The notes: a model not told the origin generated them from the sequence alone. Shown: positions 26,682-36,735, counted from the first letter of the stretch. The stretch is 64,000 nt of DNA from Buttiauxella sp965119215 (GCA_965119215.1 CBCPKK010000005.1:310001-374000); one strand, 5' to 3'. Numbers and translations are program-made.

Positions 26682-29365
26682 AAAACCTCGTTCATCTCAG
26701 CCAGCTCGGGTTGTGGGGGAAGGGGTAAAATAACATGAAAACTTGCCCCGCCCTCGGGTCGATTGGCGGCAATAATTTTCCCGTCATGAACTTCAACAAT
26801 AGCCTGGCAAATCGCAAGGCCCAAACCCACGCCTGGAATAGCCGACTCTTTGTTACCACGGGCAAATTTATCAAAAATCTTTCGTTCCTGACCAACAGGA
26901 ATACCTGGGCCGCTGTCCCAAACTTCCAGATCCAGTTTATCAGCCAACGCCTGGGCGCGGATGCCAATGTTTGCCTGGAAACCTGCGTACTTCACGGCGT
27001 TTTCCAGCAGGTTTATCAACACGCGCTCAAACAACGGGCCATCGACGTGGATTAGCAACAGCGGATCAGGCAGGTTCAGCGCAATATGCCGCCCGCCCAA
27101 ACCGGGTTCCAGCATCTTCAACGCGCTACCAACCACTTCTTCCAGCGTTAACCACTCTTTGCGCAGATTAAATCCGCCAGACTGAATACGCGCCATATCC
27201 AGCAAGTTGTTCACCAGGCGTGTGGTATTGAGAACGTGCTGGCGAATATCATTGGCTTGCGGGGCATGTTTTGAACCTTCAGATGCCAAATCCAGCGTCA
27301 GAATTTCAGCCTGGCCGAACAGCACGGTCAGCGGGGTACGCAGATCGTGTGAAAGCGCTGCGAGTAACGAGTTGCGCACTTGCTCGCGTTCGCTGGTGAT
27401 CCTCGCCTGTTCTTCACTTGCCGTCAGCAGCAATCTTTCCAGCGCGGTGGCTGCCAGCAACGTGAAGGTTTCCAGCAGGCGTTGCTGTTCCGGGATCATC
27501 AGCTGGCGCAAATTACTCGGTTCGACAATCAGCAACCCGAGCGTTCTTTCCGGCGTTTTGAGCGGCAGAATTTGATAGGGCACACCGGGCAGCGTATCTG
27601 TCCCTGCTCCGGCAGGCTGGCCTTTATCAAAACTCCAGCGGGCGATGGCCTCGTCCCAATTTTGTGGTTCGCCCTGGGCATTCACGCGCGTTAAGACGCC
27701 ATTTTCATCTGGCAGTAATAACCGGGCATGGGCATGAAAACTGTTATTGATAAACAGCTCGCTGGTGGCGGCAATATCTTGCGGCGTACGTTCTGCCGCG
27801 AGCGCTTTCGACATTTCATAAAGATGGCGCGTGCGCTGCTCACGATAACGAGCAATACGTGCCTGATAGCGCACGCCCGCAGTGAGATTCCCGATGACCA
27901 GACCGACGGTCAGCATCACCGCGAACGTTAACAGATACTGGATATCAGAAACCGCCAACGTGCCGTGTGGTGCAATAAAGAAGAGATCGAAGCTGAGCAC
28001 GCTGATAACCGTCGCCAGTACCGAAGGCCAACGGCCATAGAACAGCGCCACGATAACCACGCCCAGCAAATAAAGCATCACCAGGTTGGCGGCATCGAAA
28101 CCCATTAACCACTGATTGGCGATAAACGTCGTCACTGCGCAAAGGGCAATCGCTGCACCGCAGCCGCGTAACTGAACCCGCCATTTATCGCTAAAGCTGC
28201 GAGTGTCCGGTGCGGAAGGGGATGAAACCGAAGGCTTGTCATCCAGCGCGACGATCACCAAATCAAGGTCTGGCGCGCGGCGGGCGAGTCGGTCAGCAAA
28301 GGATTCACGGCTCCACCAGCGTCGCTTCGTGCGCCTGCCAATAATTATCTTCCCGAGATTATGTTCCCGCGCGTAACGCAAAATGGCTTTGTCTTCTGCC
28401 GGGTCGGCAAGTGTGGCGGTTTCTGCCCCTAATTCTTGTGCCAGGCGCAACGCGCTGAGAATAGCGCGACGTTGATGCTCCGGTAAGCGGTGAAGCTGTG
28501 GGGTTTCGACATAAACCGCATGCCAGGTACTGCCCAATTTTGCCGCCAGACGTGCCGCCGTGCGCACCAGTTTTTCATTGCCAGAGCTGTAGCCGATGCA
28601 CAGCAAAATTGCATCGCGTGTGTGCCAGACTTTTTCCTGGCCCTGGTTATCTCGCCAGGCGCGCATTTGGTCGTCAACGCGGTCGGCGGTGCGGCGTAAC
28701 GCCAGTTCGCGCAGGGCAATTAAATTTCCCTTACGGAAAAAGTGTTCGATGGCGCGTTCGGCCTGGCCGGAGATATACACTTTGCCTTCGTGCAGGCGCT
28801 GGCGTAAATCGTCTGGCGGCAGGTCGACAAGCACGATTTCATCGGCGGCATCAAAGATAGGGTCGGGAACCGTTTCGCGTACCTGAATACCGGTAACGCC
28901 GCCGACAATGTCATTCAGGCTCTCAAGGTGCTGCACGTTGACGGTCGTAAAAACGTCGATTCCGGCGTCGAGCAACTCCTCTACGTCTTGCCAGCGTTTC
29001 GGGTGGCGCGAACCGGGCGCGTTACTGTGCGCCAGTTCGTCCATCAGGATAAGTGCGGGGTTGCGCGCAAGTGCCGCGTCGAGATCGAACTCCTGCACCC
29101 AACGCCCACGGTGATGCATCCGTTTTGCGGGCTGGATTGCCAGCCCGTTCAGCAATGCGGCAGTCTCTTTACGACCGTGAGTTTCCACCACGCCTGTCAG
29201 GATATCCAGCCCCTGCGCCCGCAGACGTTGCGCTTCCTGGAGCATGGCGTAGGTTTTCCCCACGCCCGCACAGGCACCGAAGAATATTTTCAGTTTCCCA
29301 CGGGCGGGGCGATTAACCTGCTCCAGCAGTTTGTCCGGATTAGGGCGCAGCGGTTCCTCTGTCAT
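26678..29365 (-). CDS. kdpD: Sensor histidine kinase KdpD
   Basis: KdpD senses K+ limitation and turgor and phosphorylates KdpE. The 895 residues (E. coli 894) start MTEEPLRPNPDKLLEQ; the 25 open upstream codons overlap kdpC and are rejected. Order of parts: N-terminal KdpD domain with Walker A FFGACAGVGKT (about 29-39) and LILMDELAHSN, a USP-like domain (ILLCIGYSSG), four membrane segments around 400-495, a GAF-like region, HisKA with ALSHDLRTPLTVL, and the HATPase with NLLENAVKY, GPGIPVG and GVGLGLAI. The gap after kdpC is 10 nt. Confidence 0.97.
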   Translation of the reverse strand: MTEEPLRPNPDKLLEQVNRPARGKLKIFFGACAGVGKTYAMLQEAQRLRAQGLDILTGVVETHGRKETAALLNGLAIQPAKRMHHRGRWVQEFDLDAALARNPALILMDELAHSNAPGSRHPKRWQDVEELLDAGIDVFTTVNVQHLESLNDIVGGVTGIQVRETVPDPIFDAADEIVLVDLPPDDLRQRLHEGKVYISGQAERAIEHFFRKGNLIALRELALRRTADRVDDQMRAWRDNQGQEKVWHTRDAILLCIGYSSGNEKLVRTAARLAAKLGSTWHAVYVETPQLHRLPEHQRRAILSALRLAQELGAETATLADPAEDKAILRYAREHNLGKIIIGRRTKRRWWSRESFADRLARRAPDLDLVIVALDDKPSVSSPSAPDTRSFSDKWRVQLRGCGAAIALCAVTTFIANQWLMGFDAANLVMLYLLGVVIVALFYGRWPSVLATVISVLSFDLFFIAPHGTLAVSDIQYLLTFAVMLTVGLVIGNLTAGVRYQARIARYREQRTRHLYEMSKALAAERTPQDIAATSELFINNSFHAHARLLLPDENGVLTRVNAQGEPQNWDEAIARWSFDKGQPAGAGTDTLPGVPYQILPLKTPERTLGLLIVEPSNLRQLMIPEQQRLLETFTLLAATALERLLLTASEEQARITSEREQVRNSLLAALSHDLRTPLTVLFGQAEILTLDLASEGSKHAPQANDIRQHVLNTTRLVNNLLDMARIQSGGFNLRKEWLTLEEVVGSALKMLEPGLGGRHIALNLPDPLLLIHVDGPLFERVLINLLENAVKYAGFQANIGIRAQALADKLDLEVWDSGPGIPVGQERKIFDKFARGNKESAIPGVGLGLAICQAIVEVHDGKIIAANRPEGGASFHVILPLPPQPELAEMNEVL

Positions 29366-29375
29366 AACGATTCCT

Positions 29376-29951
29376 TTATGGTGCCTGGAGAGCGTCCAGC
29401 GCCCGATTAACCAACAACACATTGACGACTGGCTGACCAATAAAACCCACCAGCGGATGTGTGGTGCTTTCAGCTATCAGCCGTTCGATTTGTTCAACGG
29501 GCAAACTGCGTGCAGCCGCGATGCGCGGGATTTGCCAGGCCGCCGCTTGGGGTGAAATCTGCCCGTCCAGACCGCTGGCAGAGGCGGTGATAAGGTCAAC
29601 AGGAACCGCAGGGTTGGCTTGCGGGTTGGCCTGTCTTAACGCAGCCACACGCTCTGTTATCACTTTATCTAATTCCGGGTTGCTTCCTGCCAGATTGCTG
29701 CCGCCTGAGGCCATTGGATTATATGGGGTTTCTGCCGTAGCAGAAGGGCGGCCTTGTAAATACTTCGCTTCGGTAAAGTTTTGCCCAATCAGGCTTGAGC
29801 CACGCACCACATTGGTATCAATAATCAACGAGCCGTTGGCCTGTGTCGGGAACCACCACTGGCCTAACAACGTGGTTAGCAGCGGGTAAAGCCCCCCGGT
29901 AATCAGGGTGAGTAAAATCAATAACAGTATAGCGGGACGTAAGGTAGTCAT
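29376..29951 (-). CDS. kdpC: Potassium-transporting ATPase subunit KdpC
   Basis: KdpC is the single-span subunit that helps assemble the KdpFABC K+ pump. The 191-residue product has an N-terminal membrane helix (ILLLILLTLITGGLYPLLTT) and the periplasmic motifs LIGQNFTE, QGRPSATA and SGSNLAGSN-like GGSNLAGSNPEL. It follows kdpB by 12 bp. Confidence 0.96.
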   Translation of the reverse strand: MTTLRPAILLLILLTLITGGLYPLLTTLLGQWWFPTQANGSLIIDTNVVRGSSLIGQNFTEAKYLQGRPSATAETPYNPMASGGSNLAGSNPELDKVITERVAALRQANPQANPAVPVDLITASASGLDGQISPQAAAWQIPRIAAARSLPVEQIERLIAESTTHPLVGFIGQPVVNVLLVNRALDALQAP

Positions 29952-29963
29952 TTGTTTTTCCTC

Positions 29964-32012
29964 TTAAACCAGTCCGCAGACGGTCAGGAACAGATCGATA
30001 GCTTTGATACCAATGAACGGCACAATTAACCCGCCCAGACCGTAAATCCACAGGTTGCGACGTAACATCGCCGCAGCACTTAATGGCTTGTAACTCACGC
30101 CGCGTAATGCCAGTGGGATCAGGAAGATAATGATCAGTGCGTTAAAAATGACCGCACTTAAAATGGCCGAAGCAGGGGAGTGCAAGTGCATCACGTTCAG
30201 CGCATTGAGCTGCGGATAAGTAGCAGCAAACGCGGCGGGGATAATCGCAAAATACTTCGCCACGTCGTTGGCAATACTGAAAGTGGTCAGCGAGCCACGG
30301 GTCATCAGCATCTGCTTGCCGATGTGCACCACTTCAATCAGCTTGGTGGGGTTGGAATCTAAGTCCACCATGTTGCCCGCTTCTTTTGCCGCTTGCGTAC
30401 CGGAGTTCATGGCGACAGCCACATCCGCCTGCGCCAGAGCTGGAGCATCGTTGGTGCCGTCACCGGTCATCGCCACTAAACGGCCTTCGGCCTGATACTG
30501 ACGAATCAGAGCCAGTTTGGCTTCCGGAGTCGCTTCTGCCAGGAAATCATCCACGCCCGCTTCCGCAGCAATGGCTGCCGCCGTCAGACGGTTGTCACCT
30601 GTGATCATCACAGTTTTAATGCCCATCTGGCGCAGTTGAGCGAAGCGTTCCTTAATACCGCCTTTAACGATGTCTTTCAGTGCGATAACGCCCAGCACAT
30701 TTGCACCTTCGGCAACTACCAGCGGCGTGCCACCAGTGCGTGCAACACCTTCCACCAGCGTATCGATCTGCGGCGGGAAGTGGCCGCCGTTGGCTTCAAC
30801 GTGACGGCGAATCGCATCAACAGAACCTTTGCGGATCATCCGGTCCTGAATGTTGATCCCACTCATGCGGGTTTGCGCGGTAAAAGGCACAAAGGTCGCA
30901 TGCAGGTTTTGCACATCGCGTTCGCGCAGGTTAAAGCGCTGTTTTGCCAGCACCACAATGCTGCGGCCTTCCGGCGTTTCATCAGCAAGCGATGAAAGTT
31001 GCGCTGCGTCGGCGAGAGCTTTTTCTTCAATTCCTGGTGCAGGTAAAAACTCAGAGGCCTGGCGATTACCCAACGTAATGGTGCCAGTTTTATCTAACAG
31101 CAAAACATCGATATCACCCGCAGCTTCCACGGCACGCCCGCTGGTGGCGATGACGTTTGCGCCCAGCATGCGGCTCATCCCGGCAACGCCAATCGCGGAA
31201 AGCAGCCCGCCGATGGTGGTCGGAATCAAGCAGACCAGCAGGGCAATCAGCACCGTGACGCTGACAGCCACGCCGCCATATTGCGAGAAAGGCCAAAGCG
31301 TGGCGGTGGCCAGTAAAAAGACAATCGTCAGCGCTACCAGCAAAATAGTCAGCGCGATTTCGTTCGGGGTTTTGCGGCGTTGTGCGCTTTCTACCATCGC
31401 AATCATGCGGTCGAGGAAAGTCTCGCCTGGGTTCACGCTGCACTGAATCACCAGCCAGTCAGACAGAATACGCGTCCCGCCAGTGACGGAGGCAAAGTCA
31501 CCGCCTGATTCGCGAATAACCGGCGCGGATTCGCCGGTAATCGCACTCTCATCTACCGACGCACCCCCTTCCAGTACTTCGCCATCGCACGGGATAATAT
31601 CGCCCGCTTCAACCAGCACGATGTCGCCTTTACGCAAATCAGCGGCGGGTACATGGTCCATTGGCGCATCATGCTGTGGCGCGCGCAGTTTGCGGGCCCA
31701 ACTGGTTTTCTTCACCCCTTTCAGGCTATTGGCTTGCGCCTTACTGCGGCCTTCTGCCAGCGCTTCGGCAAAGTTGGCGAACAGCACGGTAAACCACAGC
31801 CAGACACTGATTGCGGCAGTGAACGGCGCGTCGCCCTGAAGTTTCCCACTGAACATGGCAATCGCCAGAACGGTGGTCATGGCGCTGCCAACCCAGACGA
31901 TAAACATCACCGGGTTACGCCACTGCACCTGTGGCGTCAATTTTTTGAATGAATCTATTAGCGCCTGACGAATCAGCGATGGTTCAAATAGCGCCTGTTG
32001 CTTGCGACTCAT
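29964..32012 (-). CDS. kdpB: Potassium-transporting P-type ATPase subunit KdpB
   Basis: KdpB is the catalytic subunit of the high-affinity K+ pump. The 682-residue product has the phosphorylation motif DKTGTITLGNR, the actuator TGES, nucleotide-domain and hinge motif TGDGTNDAPALAQADV, and clustered membrane segments at both ends. It lies between kdpA (13 bp) and kdpC. Confidence 0.97.
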   Translation of the reverse strand: MSRKQQALFEPSLIRQALIDSFKKLTPQVQWRNPVMFIVWVGSAMTTVLAIAMFSGKLQGDAPFTAAISVWLWFTVLFANFAEALAEGRSKAQANSLKGVKKTSWARKLRAPQHDAPMDHVPAADLRKGDIVLVEAGDIIPCDGEVLEGGASVDESAITGESAPVIRESGGDFASVTGGTRILSDWLVIQCSVNPGETFLDRMIAMVESAQRRKTPNEIALTILLVALTIVFLLATATLWPFSQYGGVAVSVTVLIALLVCLIPTTIGGLLSAIGVAGMSRMLGANVIATSGRAVEAAGDIDVLLLDKTGTITLGNRQASEFLPAPGIEEKALADAAQLSSLADETPEGRSIVVLAKQRFNLRERDVQNLHATFVPFTAQTRMSGINIQDRMIRKGSVDAIRRHVEANGGHFPPQIDTLVEGVARTGGTPLVVAEGANVLGVIALKDIVKGGIKERFAQLRQMGIKTVMITGDNRLTAAAIAAEAGVDDFLAEATPEAKLALIRQYQAEGRLVAMTGDGTNDAPALAQADVAVAMNSGTQAAKEAGNMVDLDSNPTKLIEVVHIGKQMLMTRGSLTTFSIANDVAKYFAIIPAAFAATYPQLNALNVMHLHSPASAILSAVIFNALIIIFLIPLALRGVSYKPLSAAAMLRRNLWIYGLGGLIVPFIGIKAIDLFLTVCGLV

Positions 32013-32025
32013 GGAAGCCTCTTAA

Positions 32026-33714
32026 TCACAAATTCACTAAGGAAAGATGTTCCGCAACCGGGCCTAATGCGAGGGCGGGAATAAACGTCAGTGCGCCAAC
32101 TAACAACACGGTGCCAATCAGCAGGCCGATAAACAGCGGGCCGTGAGTGGGCAGCGTGCCGACGCCTGCGGCCTGCGATTTTTTAGTCACAAGCGAACCG
32201 GCAATAGCCATGACTGGCACGATTACGGCAAAGCGACCGAACCACATGCACACAGCCAGAAGCACGTTCCAGAAAGGCGTGTTGGCACTCAACCCAGCGA
32301 ATGCGCTGCCGTTGTTGTTAGCCGCAGAAGAAACTGCGTAGAGCACTTCGCTAAAACCATGAATGCCAGGGTTGAACATCCCTGCGCGACCCGCGTCAGT
32401 CATCATTGCCAGTGCTGTGCCGAGAAGAACCAATGTCGGCGTCACCAGAATCGCCATTGCGGTCATTTTCATTTCTGCCACGTCGATTTTTTTACCCAGA
32501 TATTCCGGTGTGCGGCCAATCATCAGCCCGGCGATAAACACCGTCAGCAGAACAAACAGCAACATGCCGTACAGGCCAGAACCGACGCCGCCAAACACTA
32601 CTTCGCCAATCTGCATCAGCCACATTGGGATCATGCCGCCCAGCGCCGTAAAGGAGTCATGCATCGCGTTGACCGCCCCGCAGGAAGCGGCGGTAGTGAC
32701 CACAGAAAACAGGCTAGTGGCCAGAATCCCAAAGCGGCTCTCTTTACCTTCCATATTGATATTGCTGTCAGCACCGAGCAGGGTGAAATGCGTGTTTCCG
32801 CTCGTTTCAGCCCACATTACCACCACCACGCAGATAACAAAAATCACCGTCATCGCCCATAAAATGGCGCGACCCTGGCGTCTGTCTCTTACCGCTTCAC
32901 CAAACGCAAAGCACAGAGCCGTGGGGATCAAGAAGATCGCCAGCATCTGCACAAAGTTGGTTAGCGCCGTAGGGTTTTCGAAAGGATGCGAGGAGTTAGC
33001 ATTAAAGAAACCGCCGCCGTTGGTGCCCAACATTTTGATAGCTTCTTGCGAAGCAACAGGCCCCATCGGCAACACCTGGTGTACACCTTCAAGCGAGGTG
33101 AAAGGCTGGTAAGCCGCGATGTTTTGCAATGTTCCCTGGCTGATAAAGAACAGCGCAATCAACAGTGCAATCGGCAGCAAGATATAGAGCGTGATGCGAG
33201 TTAAATCGACCCAGGCGTTACCGAGAGTGGTGGAGCTTTGGCGAGAGAATGCGCGGATCAGCGCAAAAACCACGGCAATACCGGTTGCGGCTGACAAGAA
33301 GTTTTGCACCGTCAGGCCGACCATCTGGCTGAAATAGCTGAGCGTGGTTTCGCCGCTATAAGACTGCCAGTTAGTATTGGAGACGAAACTTACCGCTGTG
33401 TTCAGCGCCAGGTGCCAGGAAAGGCCGGGTAACTGTTGCGGGTTGAGCGGCAGTTGTCCTTGCGTTAATAAGATGACGAACAGCGCCAGTAAACCCAAAA
33501 CATTAAAGGCCAGGATTGCAGCCAGATAACGCTTCCAGCTCATTTCAGTTGTCGCGTCGTTCCCCAGTATTTTCCACAATAGCGAATCCATTCCCCGCAC
33601 GACGGGGAGCGGCTCGCCTTCTATTAAACGCGTCAATACGCTGCCCAGCGGTTTTGCCAGTACGAAAAGTACCAACAGGAAGCTGGCAATCAGTAAAAAT
33701 CCAGAAGCGGCCAT
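32026..33714 (-). CDS. kdpA: Potassium-transporting ATPase subunit KdpA
   Basis: KdpA forms the K+ selectivity filter and channel-like path. The 562-residue protein (E. coli 557) is almost all membrane helices and shows the filter-type repeats TNGGGFFNANSSHPFENPT and NNNGSAFAG. Its ATG overlaps the kdpF stop (TGATG). Confidence 0.97.
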   Translation of the reverse strand: MAASGFLLIASFLLVLFVLAKPLGSVLTRLIEGEPLPVVRGMDSLLWKILGNDATTEMSWKRYLAAILAFNVLGLLALFVILLTQGQLPLNPQQLPGLSWHLALNTAVSFVSNTNWQSYSGETTLSYFSQMVGLTVQNFLSAATGIAVVFALIRAFSRQSSTTLGNAWVDLTRITLYILLPIALLIALFFISQGTLQNIAAYQPFTSLEGVHQVLPMGPVASQEAIKMLGTNGGGFFNANSSHPFENPTALTNFVQMLAIFLIPTALCFAFGEAVRDRRQGRAILWAMTVIFVICVVVVMWAETSGNTHFTLLGADSNINMEGKESRFGILATSLFSVVTTAASCGAVNAMHDSFTALGGMIPMWLMQIGEVVFGGVGSGLYGMLLFVLLTVFIAGLMIGRTPEYLGKKIDVAEMKMTAMAILVTPTLVLLGTALAMMTDAGRAGMFNPGIHGFSEVLYAVSSAANNNGSAFAGLSANTPFWNVLLAVCMWFGRFAVIVPVMAIAGSLVTKKSQAAGVGTLPTHGPLFIGLLIGTVLLVGALTFIPALALGPVAEHLSLVNL

Positions 33715-33803
33715 CAGAATGCCTCCGCATTAATCAGGGCATAAATCAAATAACCCAACAGCACAAAAACCAGCACCACGCCAGCAATCAGTCCTGCACT
33801 CAC
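33714..33803 (-). CDS. kdpF: Potassium-transporting ATPase small subunit KdpF
   Basis: A 29-codon gene beginning with GTG: (M)SAGLIAGVVLVFVLLGYLI then YALINAEAF. It is one hydrophobic helix and differs from E. coli KdpF in a few residues. GAGGTGG lies upstream of the GTG. KdpF stabilises the KdpABC complex. First gene of kdpFABC. Confidence 0.93.
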   Translation of the reverse strand: MSAGLIAGVVLVFVLLGYLIYALINAEAF

Positions 33804-33881
33804 AATCCACCTCCAGAGGTGTTAAGGATATGGACAGAGATTAAGAAATCGGGTGCAAAGATGTCGTAAAAGTCCGGGGGC

Positions 33882-33907
33882 AGGGTGTAAAAAAAGTATA
33901 AAAATGG
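33882..33907 (-). promoter_or_regulatory. KdpE binding site of the kdp promoter
   Basis: The minus strand reads ATTTTTATACTTTTTTTACA followed by CCC, the T-rich KdpE target of E. coli nearly letter for letter. It lies about 80 nt before kdpF. The remainder of the 308-bp kdpF-ybfA gap is A/T-rich and shows no other site I can name. Confidence 0.8.
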
Positions 33908-34111
33908 CAAAAGCCATTAATTAACTAATGATTAGTATTTATTTAACTAATCTGTAACTTAATTACGGCGCAGATTGTAAATCAGTGACAAAAAGTGTCT
34001 TTAAGTGGTCGGAGGAGTAGTAAACTTTCAGGCAATGCGATACTATTTTAGCCAGATAACAAGTTCTGATTTCCCGGTGTTTGCTACCGGTCACAAAAAA
34101 GGGAGAAGCCT

Positions 34112-34318
34112 ATGACTTTATATAAAGATTATCCTGCGCATCAGGTCTTCCTGCGTCGCACATTCGTTGTAGTAGCAGGTGTTCTGGCCCTGCCGGTGAT
34201 GCTGTTCTGGAAAGATCGCTCCCGTTTTTACAGCTACCTGCACCGCGTGTGGTCCAAAACCAGTGAAAAACCTGTCTGGATGGCGCAAGCCGAAGCCGCA
34301 TCCGGTGATTTTTACTGA
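34112..34318 (+). CDS. ybfA: YbfA, small conserved protein
   Basis: A 68-residue protein with one central hydrophobic segment (VVVAGVLALPVMLFW), then WKDRSRFYSYLHRVWSKTSE; it matches E. coli YbfA over its length. GGGAGAAG precedes the ATG. Divergent from kdpFABC as in E. coli. Function unknown; membrane-associated by prediction. Confidence 0.9.
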   Translation: MTLYKDYPAHQVFLRRTFVVVAGVLALPVMLFWKDRSRFYSYLHRVWSKTSEKPVWMAQAEAASGDFY

Positions 34319-34335
34319 GATTGCGCAAAGATAAT

Positions 34336-34364
34336 AAAAACCGCCACTTGCTGGCGGTTTTTTT
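34336..34364 (+). terminator. Terminator of ybfA
   Basis: AAAACCGCCA, loop CTTGC, TGGCGGTTTTTTT, 17 nt after the ybfA stop. Confidence 0.88.
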
Positions 34365-34408
34365 ATGCGTGAAGATAACTGCCACTGGCAACGTTAAAAG
34401 GGCAGAAC

Positions 34409-34858
34409 ATGTTGATTTGGCAAGACTTACACCATTCAGAACTGAGCGTGACCGATCTCTATACACTTTTGGCGCTGCGTAATGCGGTATTTGTGGTCGA
34501 GCAAAACTGCCCTTATCAGGATATTGATGGCGACGATTTAGTCGGCGAGAACCGGCATATCCTCGGTTGGCGCGAGGGAACGCTGGTGGCCTACGCCCGC
34601 ATTCTGAAAAGCGACAGCGAATTTGAGCCAGTAGTGATTGGCCGCGTGATTATTGATAAAAGCGTGCGCGGCGAAAAACTCGGGTACCAATTAATGGAAC
34701 AGGCGATGGCTTCCTGCCAACAATACTGGCCGGAAAAAACAGTGTATTTAGGCGCGCAAGCGCATCTGCAATCGTTCTATGCACACTTCGGTTTTATCCC
34801 GGTAACTGAGGTGTATGACGAAGATGGTATCCCTCATATTGGTATGGCAAATCGTTAG
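34409..34858 (+). CDS. elaA: GNAT acyltransferase ElaA
   Basis: The 149-residue product fits E. coli ElaA (153 aa). GNAT features: VIGRVIIDKSVRGEKLGYQL as the acetyl-CoA-binding strand and loop, and YLGAQAHLQSFYAHFGF as motif B. Substrate unknown. In E. coli elaA lies far from ybfA, beside elaB and men; here it begins 45 bp after the ybfA terminator. Confidence 0.92.
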   Translation: MLIWQDLHHSELSVTDLYTLLALRNAVFVVEQNCPYQDIDGDDLVGENRHILGWREGTLVAYARILKSDSEFEPVVIGRVIIDKSVRGEKLGYQLMEQAMASCQQYWPEKTVYLGAQAHLQSFYAHFGFIPVTEVYDEDGIPHIGMANR

Positions 34859-34929
34859 TCGTCAGGCGAAAAGTAGCAGTGTTGTCTATAGTTAGCGGAC
34901 GAGTATTTTTTTAAACACGGAGAACAGTG

Positions 34930-35229
34930 ATGCAACCGTATGAGTCTCGTCTTGATGATGATTTAACTTTGTTGAGTGAAACGCTGGAAGAAGTGCTGCG
35001 TTCCTCAGGCGACCCTGCTGACCAAAAATACATTGAGCTGAAAGAACGTGCAGAACTTGCGCTCAGTGAAGTCAAAGCTCGGGTCAGCCACGCGTCAGAT
35101 AACTATTACTATCGCGCAAAAAAAGCGGCTTATCGTGCTGATGATTATGTGCATGAAAAACCATGGCAAGGCATTGGAGTCGGTGCCGCAGCAGGCCTGG
35201 TGTTAGGGCTTTTATTAGCCAGACGCTAG
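34930..35229 (+). CDS. elaB: ElaB, ribosome/membrane-anchored stress protein
   Basis: A 99-residue DUF883 protein: an N-terminal amphipathic helical part (DDDLTLLSETLEEVLRSSGD) and a C-terminal tail anchor GVGAAAGLVLGLLLARR. The ATG is preferred to the in-frame GTG 3 nt earlier because GGAG then lies 7 nt away. ElaB of E. coli is RpoS-controlled and attaches to the inner membrane. Confidence 0.93.
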   Translation: MQPYESRLDDDLTLLSETLEEVLRSSGDPADQKYIELKERAELALSEVKARVSHASDNYYYRAKKAAYRADDYVHEKPWQGIGVGAAAGLVLGLLLARR

Positions 35230-35270
35230 GTGATGTCGGCACATAGGTTCGCCGTGTGCCGATTAAAAAG

Positions 35271-35302
35271 AAATCTTACCTATTGGGTGGGATTTTTTTT
35301 TG
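35271..35302 (+). terminator. Terminator of elaB
   Basis: AAATCTTACC, TATT, GGGTGGGATTT followed by T run; a second upstream stem TCGGCACA/TGTGCCGA at 35236-35263 precedes it. Confidence 0.65.
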
Positions 35303-35351
35303 CCGCCATGACCACGTATAATCAGGGGTTTTCAGGGAAGGAGAGGTAAAC

Positions 35352-36653
35352 GTGAATTCAGTTGTCGTTGCGCTGCAACAATTACAGCATGCATTGAACG
35401 CAGAATTTGCGGATGCGCCGGGCTTACAGCAATTATCCTTTGCCGTCAGTCTCAGCGATGCCTCAGATGCCCTGGCATGGTTGACCTGCCAACATATTTA
35501 TCCCCAATTTTACTGGCAACAGCGCAATGGCAACGACGAAATCGCAGCCCTTGGCACGGTGCGTCAGTTCGATACCCTGGATGCTGCCAGGGCATTTCTT
35601 GATGATTATGCCGAGCATCCAGCGGTTCGTATCACTGGCGTGAATGCGTTCTCGCCAACAACGAGCTTTTTGTTTCTGCCGCGTCTCGAATGGCGACGTA
35701 CTGGCGGTGAAGCACTTATCTTCCTTAATCTGTTTAGTGAAACGTCCTTACAAGAAGATGCGATTGCTGCTCGCCAATTTCTGGAACAGCTTTTGCCCGC
35801 AAAACAATTGCCATTACAGCGTTTGAATTGCGTGGGTGAACAACATTTTCCAACCGAACCGGAATGGCATCAGCTTATTGGCCGCGCAACTACAGCCATT
35901 GAGAAACACGAACTGGATAAAGTCGTGTTAGCCAGAGCAACCGATCTGCAATTTACCGCTGCGGTTTCTGCGGCAGGTTTTATGGCCGCCAGCCGCCGGG
36001 TGAATCTCAATTGCTATCATTTTTTGATGGTGTTTGATGTAAACCATGCGTTCCTTGGCTCAAGCCCGGAGCGCTTGTGGCGGCGTATGGGGCGCGCTTT
36101 ACGCACCGAAGCGCTGGCCGGAACGGTGGCTAACCATCCTGATGACCACCGTGCGTGGTCGCTGGGGCAATGGCTGCTGAAAGATGATAAAAATCAACGT
36201 GAAAACATGCTGGTTGTGGAAGATATCTGCCAGCGTTTGCATAAATCAGTGGGGGCGATTGATGTGCTGCCGCCGCAAATCGTCCGGCTGCGAAAAGTAC
36301 AGCACTTGCGTCGCTGCATCTGGACTGATTTAACTCAACCTGACGATGCCGCGTGTCTCGCAATGTTGCAGCCTACTGCCGCTGTTGCGGGCTTGCCGCG
36401 CGATGTAGCGCGTGATTTTATCGCCCGAAATGAACCTTTCGAGCGCGAATGGTATGCAGGTTCTGCTGGCTATTTGTCACAACGCCAGGCTGAGTTCTGC
36501 GTCGCATTACGCTCGGCAAAAGTAACCAATAATATTGTGCGTCTGTATGCAGGCGCGGGCATTGTCGCAGGTTCTGATGCGGCAGAAGAATGGCAAGAAA
36601 TAGAAAATAAAGCCGCCGGGTTGCGTACGTTGCTGACGAAAACAACATTCTGA
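35352..36653 (+). CDS. menF: Isochorismate synthase MenF
   Basis: MenF makes isochorismate from chorismate for menaquinone. The 433-residue product (E. coli 431) has a GTG start with AAGGAGAGG upstream. The chorismate-binding domain shows KVVLARATDL, FLGSSPERLWRR, TEALAGT and the C-terminal RLYAGAGIVAGSDAAEEWQE with the Mg-binding Glu residues. First gene of menFDHBCE; menD follows after 82 bp. Confidence 0.95.
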   Translation: MNSVVVALQQLQHALNAEFADAPGLQQLSFAVSLSDASDALAWLTCQHIYPQFYWQQRNGNDEIAALGTVRQFDTLDAARAFLDDYAEHPAVRITGVNAFSPTTSFLFLPRLEWRRTGGEALIFLNLFSETSLQEDAIAARQFLEQLLPAKQLPLQRLNCVGEQHFPTEPEWHQLIGRATTAIEKHELDKVVLARATDLQFTAAVSAAGFMAASRRVNLNCYHFLMVFDVNHAFLGSSPERLWRRMGRALRTEALAGTVANHPDDHRAWSLGQWLLKDDKNQRENMLVVEDICQRLHKSVGAIDVLPPQIVRLRKVQHLRRCIWTDLTQPDDAACLAMLQPTAAVAGLPRDVARDFIARNEPFEREWYAGSAGYLSQRQAEFCVALRSAKVTNNIVRLYAGAGIVAGSDAAEEWQEIENKAAGLRTLLTKTTF

Positions 36654-36735
36654 TTCTTACATTACCGACCCATATCAAAATAACCGTTCCAGCAATATTT
36701 ATAATGAGTCAGCAAAATTGACTCAGGACCTAATC

